Part shown: piece after piece, positions 35,471 to 46,677 of the stretch | Layout: every line of letters starts with the position of its first letter | How positions within the stretch are numbered: the stretch's first letter is position 1 | Assembly (NCBI GenBank): GCA_022695795.1 | Contig: MU404056.1 | Span: 124,001 to 188,000 of the forward strand | DNA: 64,000 bases | From: Biscogniauxia marginata | Taxonomy: Eukaryota; Ascomycota; Sordariomycetes; Xylariales; Xylariaceae | Direction: 5' to 3' | The notes under the pieces: model-generated | Databases searched by the model: none | What the model was told of the DNA's origin: nothing | Seen by the model: only the letters and a program-made list of their open reading frames with translations | Position numbers and translations under genes: made by a program

Positions 35471-36278
35471 GATCCCTGATAATATAGACCTGCAGGAGTA
35501 TTCCGAGTCAATATATGCGACAGCAGATGAGTAATAATGGATTCGCCAGGAATCGACGTACATGGTTCTCAATCACAGTATCACAGTGTAATTCTAGATC
35601 TTAACAGATCCCGAAGGTTATGCAGTCGTCATCTATTACGCCATAAGACTTTGAGAATCGTTTCATATATAGGAAGGGGAGCTCCGTTTGGTGACCTGAT
35701 TGTGATGAATATGCCAACCGACCAAATCGGATCTTACCACGTATTGATAACAATAATAATAAAACGTGATATCGAGGCGAAAGCGTGCCCGGGTAACATT
35801 ATGCAGGCTTCTACCAGCTCGGCTCTTGAACATACCAACATGCATCCCGAGGATTAACGACGAATGCAGTATCAAAAGTAACCCTTAGTTCCTAGGATTA
35901 TGAAAAGGGGCTAGTCCAATCAACAAGCAACACGCCCCCTTCCCCTGCTCCGGAATGACTCAAAAGGAGCGAGTCTTCTGATTCCAGGGCAAGGAAAACT
36001 GCGGGGACCTGCCTTGACCAACGTGTCCGCCATATATATGCATCAAGACTTAAGGCGTTAGGTCCTTGGCACCCGACCTGTGGCAAACGGCAGGCGTTGC
36101 GGTGGAAGAAGGTATGTTGATAGGTACAATGCAGGTACATGCTGTGCACAGGAGGATAAAGCAGTTGGCATGTAAAACGGCACCACGTTCTAAGTGGCTG
36201 TAGGGCCAACTCCTCGTCCGACCCCTAACTTATACTACATATACTGAACGCTACGTGACAATAGGTCAAATTGCCATG

Positions 36279-36749
36279 TCATAGATAACCCCGGAACCAC
36301 GAGGTGGCGGCCGGCCGGGGCTGCGTTGTCCTTCGCACCGGCGCATACCGGCGCATACTATCGGCTACGACGATCCCCGGGAACTCGCACAGCACCTCAT
36401 GCATCTGTTCGCAACACGCCATCGCCCACGGTGTTTTCCGGTTCCATTTCGCAAGGATTCGATCGCATGCGGCGACCGTCTCTTGAGCCTTCTCGACGAA
36501 CTCAAGTGCCCTGCTGTACTCGCGTGCGGCCTCTCGGGCGTCCGCCGATTCAACTCTGGAGATTTTCCTCGACCACTTCCGTGTCGCTGTCAGGGCGAGC
36601 GGGATGAGAGCCTCGATTTGCCATCTCCAGAACTTGGCTTCGGGAAGGAGACTTCTGAGATCGATTGACATCGCTTCGATTTCACGGGCGACGTCGTCCA
36701 GTTCATTGAGTATCGTTCTGCCAAATTCGGCAAGTTTATTAGTGGCCAT
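36279..36749 (-). CDS. Orphan small helical protein
   Basis: A single ATG-initiated frame of 156 residues starts MATNKLAEFGRTILNELDD. The first 125 residues are rich in Ala, Glu, Arg and Lys with regularly spaced hydrophobic residues, predicting several amphipathic helices. The C-terminal 25 residues are basic and Pro-rich. There are no transmembrane segments, signal peptide or known domain. The frame is clearly richer in GC, with GC-rich third positions, than the AT-rich flanks. This supports real coding and makes it stand out in a region almost empty of genes. The helical N-terminus loosely recalls the helical bundles at the front of fungal NLR-like proteins, but that is speculation and no nucleotide-binding domain follows. 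Confidence 0.55.
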   Translation of the reverse strand: MATNKLAEFGRTILNELDDVAREIEAMSIDLRSLLPEAKFWRWQIEALIPLALTATRKWSRKISRVESADAREAAREYSRALEFVEKAQETVAACDRILAKWNRKTPWAMACCEQMHEVLCEFPGIVVADSMRRYAPVRRTTQPRPAATSWFRGYL

Positions 36750-37634
36750 ATCTTTGGAATTTGAGGATCAATAATGATCTGTCTTGGTCAATATTCGACC
36801 TGGTGCTGTTACATTACTAGTCGTCGTTTTCCTTTGTTCTGCCACCGGCTCGATTTTTTCCATATTCTGCGTTATTTTGACTTTTGGGTTGGCTCTTTTG
36901 TTCCAATACTAGTCGTATCAAACGTAAGCTGTAACCGTGGGCTCTGTCATTTTTCATCGCACCATCAACTTGATATTCTTCCGGCGCCAAATATCTTTAC
37001 CTTATGCTCCCCCCGTTTTGTATAATAATAATGGCTCTATTACTATGATATAAGACTTATTATCTTGAATAATAATGTTCACATTTATTATCTAAATCAC
37101 GTACATCGTGTCCAAAACCTCGATTTCTGCAAGAGTGGCGTTAAGTCACTCTTGCCGCACGCTGGGTCTTTGTTGAAAAGGGGGTTATCAGACCTATCAA
37201 CTACTACTATACAGTCCTATATGGTCTCATATACATATATCTAGGTATCTACCCTAGACTCATCATATCCTTATACGAGAGGCAAACTGCGTAAGGTCAC
37301 TTGGTATTAAAAAGAGAAGAATACATGAAACTAAATGATTTCATGTCCCAAGAGATCGGGCCCGTCTATCCAGCTTGTCTAAGAAACGAACTGCGACATC
37401 CTCAAACACCCGACTATGTCCAGCATATCAACCGTGTCTAAGTCCCTTGCGCATACCATAGGCCAAAAAGTTGTGAGTATGTCCACTCATTAATACATCC
37501 TTCTCCCCAAATTCAACAACAGCGCTTATATAATGGCAACGAAATAGTAGTATAGCTTAACTTAACCCGTAGAATCGTCCGCAAGGTTGAAGCATCACAA
37601 TATCTACCGGGCCAGCCCCCTAATCCGAGGAAAA
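36750..37634. other. AT-rich spacer without a gene
   Basis: About 0.9 kb of AT-rich sequence lies between the orphan gene and the 3' end of the GH64 gene. No coding frame was supported, and the right end probably includes the GH64 3' UTR. Confidence 0.6.
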
Positions 37635-39083
37635 TCACTGGATCAAGTGAATATCCATGCTCTGCGGCATCTGTGATCGAATGAGACCAGCTGCATTCTC
37701 CACGCCCGGGTTCACGTCGTCATAAGGGAAGGCATATCCCCGGCCTCCCTGCAGGCTCTCGTGAACGAGGCGACTGTAGTGGTTCGTCGGGTCAACGGTG
37801 TAGTAAGATTCTGAGGTGACATTCGTCGAAGGCTGGACACTGCCGCCGTCCAGCATTAAGGTCGAGCGCTGAAAAGCGGCGCAGAGACGGGCCTTGACTT
37901 CTTTCCGCGCGTTGTCTTCCTCGATATTCTCGAAGGGCCCGGAGTTGCAACCCCAGATGTCGGCGGTGGTTGGTTTGGGGAACACACCAGCGTCCGAGCC
38001 GCAGTCGAGTTGGTCTCCCTTGACGGTACAGGAGATCTGACGCCCCGAGACCACCTTCTTCCCGTTGTTGTCCTGGGTGTCGATAATCAATGGAGTCTTG
38101 CTGTAATGGTCCCAGACGTCGTTGACGTATGAGTCATAGTAGTCCACCACTATAACAACGAGGGTCAGTAATTATCTCTCTATAGCTAGAGTTATGGGGT
38201 ATGTCTTGAAAGTAGATGTCTCCATTTCAAAAACCAAACTGGGAAGAGAGACGAAAAATTGCAGGGATAAGTTTCAAAATTACGTACTGTCCTTGTTGGT
38301 CTGGCTGTACATGTTAGGCGAATATGCCCCAAGCCACTTTCCGTCAACTTGGCGGCACATTTTCTCCCAAGGCCTCTGGTCCTTCTCGCCTTGCGCCTTT
38401 AAGCCATCACAAATAGTGTTGATGGCATCCGGCTTAAGACCCGGGACCTCCTCGGTGGTGCCATTTTGATGCGTCACGCTCATTCCTAATAGCAAGCCAA
38501 CCCAGTCCACGAAAGAGAGGTTAGTTGTCAGGCCGTCCCCATCTACGTTGGTCAACTCAATGAAGCCGCAAGAGAGATTGTATGCTGGGTCGGTCGGATT
38601 ATTGGTATCTGGCTCAGTGACAACGACTTTATTACCCCCGTCGAGAAAGACGTCGAAGCTGAGTTCGCCTTTGGCTAGCCACACACGAGCGGACGTGATG
38701 TAACCTGGCAGGGTAATCTGGGTGCTCTGGTCTTTAAGGGGTATTGCAATGGTCTCATTGATCGGGGCAGGTGTGGTGCTACTCGCACTATCAGGTTTGA
38801 AGTATTCATAACCATCACCTGCCTGTCTCAAGAGTACGTATTCGTGGGTTCTGGGATCATGGCCTGATACATAGGCGTTGTAGTTACCAGAAGAATCTAT
38901 TATATCAGTTTTATGTATATTTATCACCAAATTTGCGTTACCATCGCGAGAGTTGAGGATAGGATGGGCACCGTGGATGATACGGTCTCTAGCGAGCTCG
39001 ACGTGGAGTGGCCTAGACCACGCGAATGACTGGTCAAGGATGACTGTCAGAACAGCCACGGCAGGGTAAAGTAAAGAGCGCAT
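37635..39083 (-). CDS. Secreted glycoside hydrolase family 64 (beta-1,3-glucanase), two exons
   Basis: Exons 39083-38288 and 38149-37635 are joined across a 138-nt intron (GTACGT donor, TATAG acceptor) to give 436 residues reading TNKD-MVDYYDSYV at the junction. Residues 1-21 form a hydrophobic signal peptide (MRSLLYPAVAVLTVILDQSF), so the enzyme is exported. The body resembles GH64 thaumatin-like beta-1,3-glucanases, which release oligosaccharides such as laminaripentaose from beta-1,3-glucan. The segment FIELTNVDGDG..SFVDWVG carries an acidic pair, Glu176 and Asp193, at the place and spacing expected for the family's two catalytic acids. The second exon has a conserved WDHY and a Cys-rich stretch (CTVKGDQLDC, WGCNSGPF) that probably forms disulfides. 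The likely roles are remodelling of its own wall or attack on other fungi. There is no frame break. The family assignment rests on motif recall, not a search. Confidence 0.8.
38150..38287 (-). other. Intron of the GH64 gene
   Basis: It has a GTACGT donor and TATAG acceptor on the minus strand, and its removal keeps frame across the two halves of the GH64 domain. Confidence 0.8.
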
Positions 39084-40426
39084 TGAGAGTTATGGTGCAA
39101 CAGGTTATCAAATGTTGTATCGTTCAACGAAAGTAATAGAAAAATAATACCATAAAGTATTGCATGAGAATGTCAGAAAGGAAAAGGGGGAAAGAAGTCT
39201 TATGTATCTAGAAGCATAGATGAATCTCTTAAATAACTAAGCATAAACACAAGGTCGATGAGTAGAAAGGCTTTGCTGAAATGGATTCACCAGCATGGTT
39301 TGGTTGTCGCCAAAATTCATTCTATGGAACAAAGGACGCCCCGGTGAGAATCACCAACACCCACACATTTCACATTACCAACACGAAGCCAAAACAAACA
39401 AGAAAATTCTGTATTTCCATTAACTTCGTAGGTCACGAGTTAAATTACCACCAAAAGATTTTAGCCTCGTGATTCACTGACAATTTGTTGGTACTAACCT
39501 AGGCTAGGTGGTCTTCGGTCCTTTGTTTTCAACCAACACAATTCGTTCCAGTCGAGTCGTATTGTATATGGAATATCTTTGTATTTATCAACTGACCGTG
39601 GCTACACGTGCCAAATGAATCATGTATTATGATCAATGATAGATGAAAACTACTGGTTCTAGCCTACCCTAGTACCTTGCAGTACTTGTTCACACATCAC
39701 ATACGACCTCATCGGGTGCAGTATTATCCAGTGAGCAACAGTACGTTAAGTGATTAAACTTGAATCCAACAATAAGTAGGCACATACACGTCATCATATT
39801 GTATTCTACTTGGATTTGGCCAGTATCATTATCTAAGGGTTGTATAAGTCGTTATTAAAAGTGTACCTGAGTATCCCATAGTGCTTTTTAAAACATAGTT
39901 GAACGCCGTCTACTATCACATTCTCCTAACAATTTCCCCCCAGATTGGCTATCCTTAAGTCCTCCTAATACTAGAAAAATGAATCGAAACAAGGACACCA
40001 TCGAACCGAGCGGCGATAACCGGGCCATTGTTGGCCCCTTGTGGCCCCTATGGAGAAGAAAAGGTGTCAAAACAATGTTCTGTCTACTCGGCATTAGTAA
40101 GAGGAAATATTTTTAAAGAAGACAAAACATATGGCATTCAAACTTGGCTTCTGTAGATGATATTGTGCTCATAATGAAGAACTGCATTTCGATATCAGGT
40201 TTCTTCCCGAACATGCCATGTTACCAGCGCGAGTACTTCCTCTTTATCTAGTCGTCCTCTAGATACAAGAAGTCACATACGAGTATGGCTTCGTATTGAA
40301 CCACGAGACTTAGATATGCAAGCTATTAAGAGTCTTCCACTTCGAAAGCGTGGGACTACAAGCTAATTCCTTCCCGAGCGCGACTCAGGTAGCGGCTAAA
40401 GCCGAGAGCTCACGACTCCCATCGTT
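39084..40426. other. AT-rich intergenic region
   Basis: About 1.3 kb upstream of the GH64 gene includes its promoter. Reading frames are short and AT-driven, and no gene was supported. Confidence 0.6.
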
Positions 40427-41390
40427 CTATAGAGGCGGAATTTGGGTGTGTCTCCCGGAAAATTCTTCGTACGGATAGGCGACTTGCACGTTTGACGATA
40501 CCGTCCAGCCCTGGTCGATGGTCAGCTGCTCCCCGCCGCAAATACCGTAACTTGAAGTTAACCAACCCTTGCCTTTTTTATATATAAACCATTCGGCCGT
40601 GTCCTTAATCATCCGTCGGTCGTCCTGGATTTTCGTGTTTTCCTTGTCTTTCCGGTGCGCGCTGCTCCACGTGTTGTAGGTTTTGTAGCATAGCATTCAG
40701 TAGGATGACCTGCCCGATAATCTCGGGATAACGGAGCAATTCTAACTGAGTTCTTGTAGACGATCTATGAAGAAGCGTCTGCAAACGCAGAGTCGAGAGT
40801 CTGTCGACACATTAGAAATGCAGGTCCCTAAAGATAGCGGGCGAGCATAGCGGGTAAGCATAAACGTCTCTAAACTGATTCTGTACGTATCGAGGCCGCC
40901 CGATTCTATAGCATGATCCTGCGTAGGCCAGTTAGCTATGTTTTATTATCTATCCACACTGAGGGTCGGCCGAACTAAATTGAAAGTAGACGGGAGTTTG
41001 ACCTCGAAAATATCCGACTCCTCGCCTGCTGCATAGACCGCAGCGGTCTCTAGCTCGGTATGAGTCGCGTTTACCAAGTGGCAAGGACTGTCTTATGCGC
41101 TACTCGTCATCTTTCCACAGCTTGCTGCTCGGCTCGAGGACGAGGCACGATTCTGCGAGGGTCTTCATCGCGTGCGTCTTGTCCTCCGCGCGTGGATTCG
41201 CGCAAAGATCCTGCGACCACGTTACTACCGCCTCGTATATTGGATTTTTACCAGGACAAGCTCTCCCGTGCAGACACACAGGGCTCCGTGGCCATCTTCC
41301 CGGGGCTCCGCCAGCAGCTTCGCGATTCGCAACGGGGCGGCCAGCGAACGGTGCAGAGCACGACGACAGTGTTTGGGTAATGATACCCCC
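40427..41390 (-). pseudogene. Broken gene of unknown family with several coding-like blocks
   Basis: On the minus strand, coding-like blocks with GC-rich third positions follow one another. Block A (about 41380-41244) contains LRIAKLLAEPREDGHGALC. It joins in frame to block B (LCANPRAEDKTHAMKTLAES, ending KLWKDDE) through a 41-nt GTAAAA..CGCAG intron with a TAAC branch point. Block B then meets a TAG. Block C (about 41095-40990; THTELETAAVYAAGEESDI) lies in another frame with no workable intron between. Block C joins block D by a second 41-nt intron (GTGTGG..ACGCAG, GCTAAC branch point). Block D has one internal TAA near 40810 and then stays open for about 128 codons to a TAG at 40427, through LELLRYPEIIGQVILLNAM. 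At least one frame break and one or two stops make a pseudogene likely. No family was recognised. Confidence 0.42.
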
Positions 41391-41756
41391 TTGATGTTTA
41401 TCTGTTATTATTGTGGTTGTGCGAGAATTGAGTATATACGTGGTGTGACGGGGTATGTATTATGTATTCTTTCATAAGTCGAATCTCTCGTCGAGGGCTC
41501 TCGTGTGCACAAGTATATCATAGCCTACATGTAAAAGTTAAAATTTGATGTTGTGACAAAAAATATAAATAATTGATATCAGGTATCTTGATCTTCTTGA
41601 GCTGCATCGCTGTTATTGTTCCCTTAGTTTCAAGTCTGGCGCGGAACCGAGCTTGTTCGTTGATACGGGTGTCGTGTTACTGGTGATAAAGAACTCTTCG
41701 TTCACTATGGTCGGCGATGGCGACGGCTGCGGAGATCTGAAGATCGAATGGTGCTG

Positions 41757-42134
41757 TCACGATGCCCGACGGGGCGGTAGCTCCGATAGGATTATGTGGT
41801 TCGCGGTCGCCAAGCTCTGAGAAGCATGTCTAGGAATGAGTAGAACTTGGTGCATTGTCTGCATAGACGCGAGCAGGCGGCTATGAGCTATCCGTAGGCC
41901 TCTTTCACGGTGGTCGAGCTCGTGGTAGCGCGTAGGGTAGGACGCTGGGAGATGGGAGACTTCTTCTCTGTAGGCCAGAGCGTGCTGGAGGCCCTCTTTG
42001 ACGTGCTTCACTGGCCTGACGAAGATCTGGGCGCTTTTGAGGGCGTTCTTGATCTGGATGCCGACGGCGGTCATGTTCCAGACGCCTATGAGCCCAGTCG
42101 GGCTCGAAGATGTATCACCGTTGGCTACCTCCAT
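41757..42134 (-). CDS. Small hypothetical protein
   Basis: One ATG-initiated frame of 125 residues starts MEVANGDTSSSPTGLIGVW. The middle (about 35-105) is rich in Ala, His, Arg and Leu and should be helical. No signal peptide, membrane span or domain was seen. It is divergent in size and sequence from the orphan at 36279-36749. It may be a small real gene or the 5' exon of a larger one now lost. The frame length alone does not prove coding. Confidence 0.35.
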   Translation of the reverse strand: MEVANGDTSSSPTGLIGVWNMTAVGIQIKNALKSAQIFVRPVKHVKEGLQHALAYREEVSHLPASYPTRYHELDHRERGLRIAHSRLLASMQTMHQVLLIPRHASQSLATANHIILSELPPRRAS

Positions 42135-42613
42135 AGCTTAAGTACCTAAGTATGTGAGTCCACAATGATATGGTCTGGCGGTTTGCTGGTATTGGTACTA
42201 TGGTAGTATTGGGTTGGACCGATTGTTTGGTCTACAAATTATTATCTTACACAATCGGAGGCTTGACTCAGACACTTGGGGCAAATAGAAGCATGCCTGG
42301 AAATGCAACTGACAAAGTACTTCCTTGGTAACCTACTATGAACCTATAGACACTCTACGAGGGCTACATCATAAGGGTACCAGCTTTGGCATTCGAGAAC
42401 CTGCGAGACCAGTGTAGACTGGGTTCCGCGGCTTTGACAATCCTACGGTCGAGTCACTGAAGAATTACAGACTTTTTTTGCGAATCATGGCATACTTTGG
42501 GGAACCTGAATCTCCTTTCACTATGTGAGGTAGCTAGGTATCTGGTACCATTCCCTGGATCATGCCCTGGATCATCTCCGCGCACGCGCGCGCACAATAC
42601 ACACACCTATTTT

Positions 42614-42644
<31 letters not shown>

Positions 42645-42967
42645 GGCCGTATTCCTTTAACCCATAAATAAAAAATTACAATGTCCCCCCCACAAAAAAA
42701 AATAACAAAAAAAAATTAAATTTTGACACAAAAAAAAGTTAGCNNNNNNNNNNGGGGGGGGGGGGGGGGCGGGGGGCGCCCCCGCCCCCCCCCCCGCCCG
42801 TATTCCTGTCTCCCTTAACTTCCTCTTTCCACTGTCGCCGCAGCACAAGAATAGAGCAAAATAATCTTACATGTTGCCACCATAAGCAGGTAGCCGTCGG
42901 TCGAAATCCGGTGACAGGGCGAAGCTCGGGGTATTCGAAGAGTCAGGTAAGGACGACCTTTGCTCCG
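42135..42967. other. Intergenic region holding an assembly gap flanked by homopolymers
   Basis: Ten N stand at 42744-42753. They are bounded by long homopolymer and two-letter runs: T then G at about 42610-42646, A-rich runs at 42691-42738, and G/C runs at 42754-42797. This pattern looks like sequencing or gap-closing failure. True sequence length here is unknown. An apparent minus-strand frame across the gap is an artefact. Confidence 0.85.
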
Positions 42968-43162
42968 TTACTCTTGGCTGGAACCGACATCATTGCCATC
43001 GCCTGATGCAAAGTCGTCATGTAGAGAATACTCGTACTCCATGCTTCCGCCAAGGGTATTGTCGTAGCCGTGGTAGTAGTCATCATCGTCCTCATCTGGC
43101 AGCTGTAGCATTCCCCCATCTGTTCCCACGCGCATGTACCCGCACATCCCGCTGACGAATCC
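42968..43162 (-). other. In-frame acidic tail downstream of the GNAT gene's TAG stop
   Basis: Directly after the TAG at 43165-43163 the same frame stays open for 64 codons and ends at a TAA (42970-42968). The tail starts GFVSGMCGYMRV, then is strongly acidic and Tyr-rich (LPDEDDDDYYHGYDN). This looks like genuine protein. Either the stop is a mutation or sequence error, or it is removed by splicing. A 63-nt candidate intron, 43182-43120, with a weak GTCGCA donor and a GAACAG acceptor would keep frame. Readthrough is a third option. Confidence 0.5.
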
Positions 43163-45075
43163 CTACTCGCCATCGTTGCGACATGCCGGTATGCCCTCGT
43201 AGTCGGAGGGACACTCGCCCCCGTAGTCGAAGGGACGCTCGCCGCGCCTTGCCTTCTCGAACAGCAGGGTTCCGAAGAGGGTGACTGTGTCCCCCACTCT
43301 GCGGATGTAATCGCTGTCTCCCGTGGAGGGGAGACGTTGCAGAACGTTGGCCCTCGTGGGAACGTTGCCGATCATCGCGCAGGAGACCATGGCGCTGCAG
43401 ATCGTCGATAGCAGCATCCGGAAGGTGCCATCCCCGACGATCGCCTCCTGGAAGTGTCCCGGGAGGATCTGGGCTAGGTCCCCGTCGATCTGGCTGGTGG
43501 AGGCGCGAAGACCGTCCAGAAGCCTCATGCCGGCGGAGCACAGCGCCCTTCGTGTACGAGAACTAAAGAATCCAGAGAGGCAGGATCCGCAGGTGCATCC
43601 GAACTCCCGTCTCTGCAGTTCCTCCGTGCTTGGGTTGACATTCCCGGCGAGAGCTGCTAAAGTCTCGGCTTCTTTGCGTGTGTATCCACTGAAGGCATCC
43701 GAGGCTGGTGAAAAGGGTTTCTCGCGTTTGTTTTCAAGGTGGACCTGCAGGGCTTCCAGCGGCGTCTCTCCTGATACGTTGCGGTACTCCAGAATGTCTG
43801 GATATTCGGAAGCTAGCCACTTCATACATTGGGGGATCTCGTAGCGGACTAAGCTGTGTACGAGAGAGCCTCGGTACTCGCTCTCTGGGTTTTTGGTAAC
43901 AGCCTCTTGAAGCATTTGTAGATACTCAACTTCATCAGCATCATCATCAGGCTTGGGGAAGCTCTGGAAAGATTCTTCCGTGTATCGCTTAGCAACGGTG
44001 GAATCCAAGGCGCTGTCCTTCTCTAGGGTCAGAGTGTAGCACGGGTGAGTCTGGTCCCCAGCTATAGCCACCCAGCGTGTGTTACCGACATGTCTGAAAC
44101 CGATTTTATTCCAGAATTTCATAGGGACATCCACCTGCGACCCGAGAAAGTTTTCTTGTTCTTCAATGGTCATATTATTGAACGTCTCACCCATGTGCTT
44201 AAGCAGCTCGGATTGCATGAACAACGGTTGTGCGAAGACAAAGAAGTATTCGCTTCGCTTTCTCGCTTCTTCCATGGCTATGGAGACGAGGTGCCTTGCC
44301 AGACCTTTTCGTTGAAATCGAGGCTTGATAAGGATCTTCTCAACCACAAGCAGGTCTCCCGTTTCGAGTTCTCTTCCCCAGATAGCACTCCCTTTTTTGA
44401 CGGGGTGATCGACGAAGGCGGGCCGGAGTCGGCCCTCTCGGTCAAAGAATGTCGTAAGGACTGAGGTCGCCTCAAAGCGGTCTGCAAAAATATATGCCTT
44501 CTCGGCTAGTAGGTGGAAGTTGTTCCATGCCATTTGACGTCGGAAGAAGGAACATTTGATGTATCCAGCATTCTCGCTGCCAATATAGACTGTGATCTTG
44601 ATGGGCTCGAGTCCTTTGAATCCTCTCAGGTCGTCGTCGCACCTGTGATGATCTAATCGGCCTAACTTTCGAATAGGAGGCATGTGAACCTGGGTATCGC
44701 CGACATGGTGGACAGTGCTGGAAGACCTATCGTTAGTAAAGCTAAATGACGCAAGTGGCAGTTGACAAAAAGGAACAAATAAATAACTTACCCATCCTGT
44801 TCATTGTGCAAGATGGATGCAAACCATCCTTCCACCGTGTGGAGCCACTTCGCGTGCTGGCGTGCCACAAGCAAGTCTTTCAGGTTATCAGGGTCATGGC
44901 GGAATTCAATGAAGAAACTACCTTCCCCAAGTTTTGTCTGACGAGTCTCCTCGATGCAATCCAGATGGAAAGGACATCCATGCAATGCTATTGATCTAGT
45001 CATCATATTTGTTCCTTGTGATTTCGCTGAATCATCGAGTGCCGTATGAGGCAGAGACCCTGACAAGTCGCTCAT
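43163..45075 (-). CDS. GNAT-family N-acetyltransferase domain protein, two exons, with in-frame stop before an acidic tail
   Basis: Exons 45075-44792 and 44717-43163 are joined over a 74-nt intron (GTAAGT donor, TTCCAG acceptor, ACTAAC branch point), giving 612 residues up to the TAG. The central part holds a GNAT fold: strand VVEKILIKPRF followed by the acetyl-CoA pyrophosphate loop QRKGLAR (about 230-236) and a helix, then FWNKIGFRHVGNTRW near residue 300, the usual fourth motif. Residues after about 350 resemble a degenerate ankyrin-like helical region (LVHSLVRYEIPQCMKWLASEYP..YRNVSGETPLE). The C-terminal part carries a CTCGSC cysteine cluster. Homologous fungal genes are often of unknown substrate. 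An alternative acceptor 9 bases upstream (GATAG) is also in frame but lies too near the branch point. The frame continues past the TAG into a 64-codon acidic tail, so the natural C-terminus is uncertain. Confidence 0.75.
44718..44791 (-). other. Intron of the GNAT gene
   Basis: It has a GTAAGT donor and TTCCAG acceptor, with a CTAAC branch point about a dozen bases before the acceptor. Its removal joins HNEQDG to TVHHVGDTQ in frame. Confidence 0.8.
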
Positions 45076-46677
45076 AGTGCAGGGTGCCGGGACGAGAGTG
45101 ATGGAGAAGCCGTCGTCGTCGTCGTCGTCAGAATGTAACGATTTGGGGTCTGGTGGTAGAGAGGAAAGGTGAAGGTTGATTCTGAGGATTTGAATGATGA
45201 GGTGTTGGTGTCAAATGTGGAAAGGAGTGACAAAAAGGTGATGATGGACTGCAAGAGCACAACATTGGTCAGAGAGTCAAGATACAAAGAGTGAACGCGG
45301 GGTAGTGAATGTTAGAATCACAATGTGCAAACCACGCGTCGCGTTCATACGCGTGAATAATTTGTGTTGCCCCTGATCGAGCAGTAACGCGATTAGCCAA
45401 CTAGAAAAAGGGGTTTGGGGTATTATAGATGGTCGTCTTTATATATAGGCGAGCTTCTGGCTATATTTTCCTCCCAGATTTTTCATTTGAAAGGCTTGTC
45501 ATTTAATGAGTCCTAACTGGCATGTTTACCAAGATCCAGGTACTCCCTAATACCAACTCAGGGGCTATAAAACCAATTGCTTCTTTGGTGAGCAGGAACA
45601 AGATGCCTGAGGAATCTGTCTGAGGAATCTTAGCAGAATAAGAGTAGCTAGTGACATTGTCATGGAATAGTTTGATACGACTGTGCCCAAATGGTGCATA
45701 GGGACTTGAAAATATCCTGTTGTTTTTGCCCTCTTTATTTCCATCATGGGTGGCCATACCTTGTCGAACGCCCTTCAGTGACAGCTATTACTGTAACCTA
45801 TACTCTAAAATACTTTGAGAAGTAATAATAACCCCATATATAATCCCTGATGGGCATAAATACGTTAAACATTAGTAAAAAGGGCGTGTACTAGGTGTGC
45901 TTTTAATTCTGGTTCTTCGCGTAGCAATTATCTCGCTACTTGTCAAGAAAAGAGCTACGGCATAGATAGATCATTAGGTACAAAGCAGGTATATTAACTA
46001 TGGGAATATAAGGGCTGCTAGCATGTAAAGTGCACTATTTCCCAAGCAGCTGTAATTCTAGTTCTTTGCACAGCAACATGTATGTTACAGACCCTATATA
46101 TGCCGAGTGCATCGTGACGCTACCACACTCCAAAGGTACACATAATGGCATACCTTTTCATATGTATATTAACCTAGGATATACTCTCGAGTGGAGGAAC
46201 TAAAGTATCTATGTGTTCCTCGGTATTCTTGGCCATGGCATTTTTTTCTGAGGGATAGGGAGCTCCAGAAACATCAAATATACTTGCATGAATGGTCAAG
46301 ATGCTGGCCGACCTGCTGGTAGAATGAGTCAATCTCAGTACCACGTTTGTCTTTGTGGTAAAAAAAACTATGGAATGCATAGTAGAGGAGGCAAGTTTGG
46401 TTGTCAGCATGATACTTTTGTTTTCTTTCCAGCATTTTACATAGAAATAATATCTACCGGTATAAAAGCCTTTAAAACTAAAGGTTTATATTTTTTTAAA
46501 ATAGTTTTTTTTCCATATTATACGCGACTTATATAATAAGAATTTTCATGTAACGTTTTTTATTATTAAAATAAAATTTAATTATACAATACGAGACGAT
46601 AAAAAGCGATTGAGTGGTTTTAGAAGTTGAGATTGGTTCCGAGCGGAACCTGTATACCTACCACTAAATGGGAGAAA
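45076..46677. other. AT-rich intergenic region
   Basis: This is the promoter of the GNAT gene (with a GTC/GTCGTC tract near 45110-45128) followed by increasingly AT-rich sequence. About 46430-46620 is almost entirely A and T, with long T and A runs and little GC. No gene was supported. The 3' UTR of the P450 gene should lie at the right edge. Confidence 0.6.

Noticed and set aside
41060..41477. Three overlapping plus-strand frames of about 100 codons
   Set aside because: All are open at once because of the GC-rich antisense block; the minus-strand reading gives more protein-like text and consistent splice signals.
42657..42848. Minus-strand frame spanning the N run
   Set aside because: It is built from homopolymers and undefined bases, so is an artefact of the gap.
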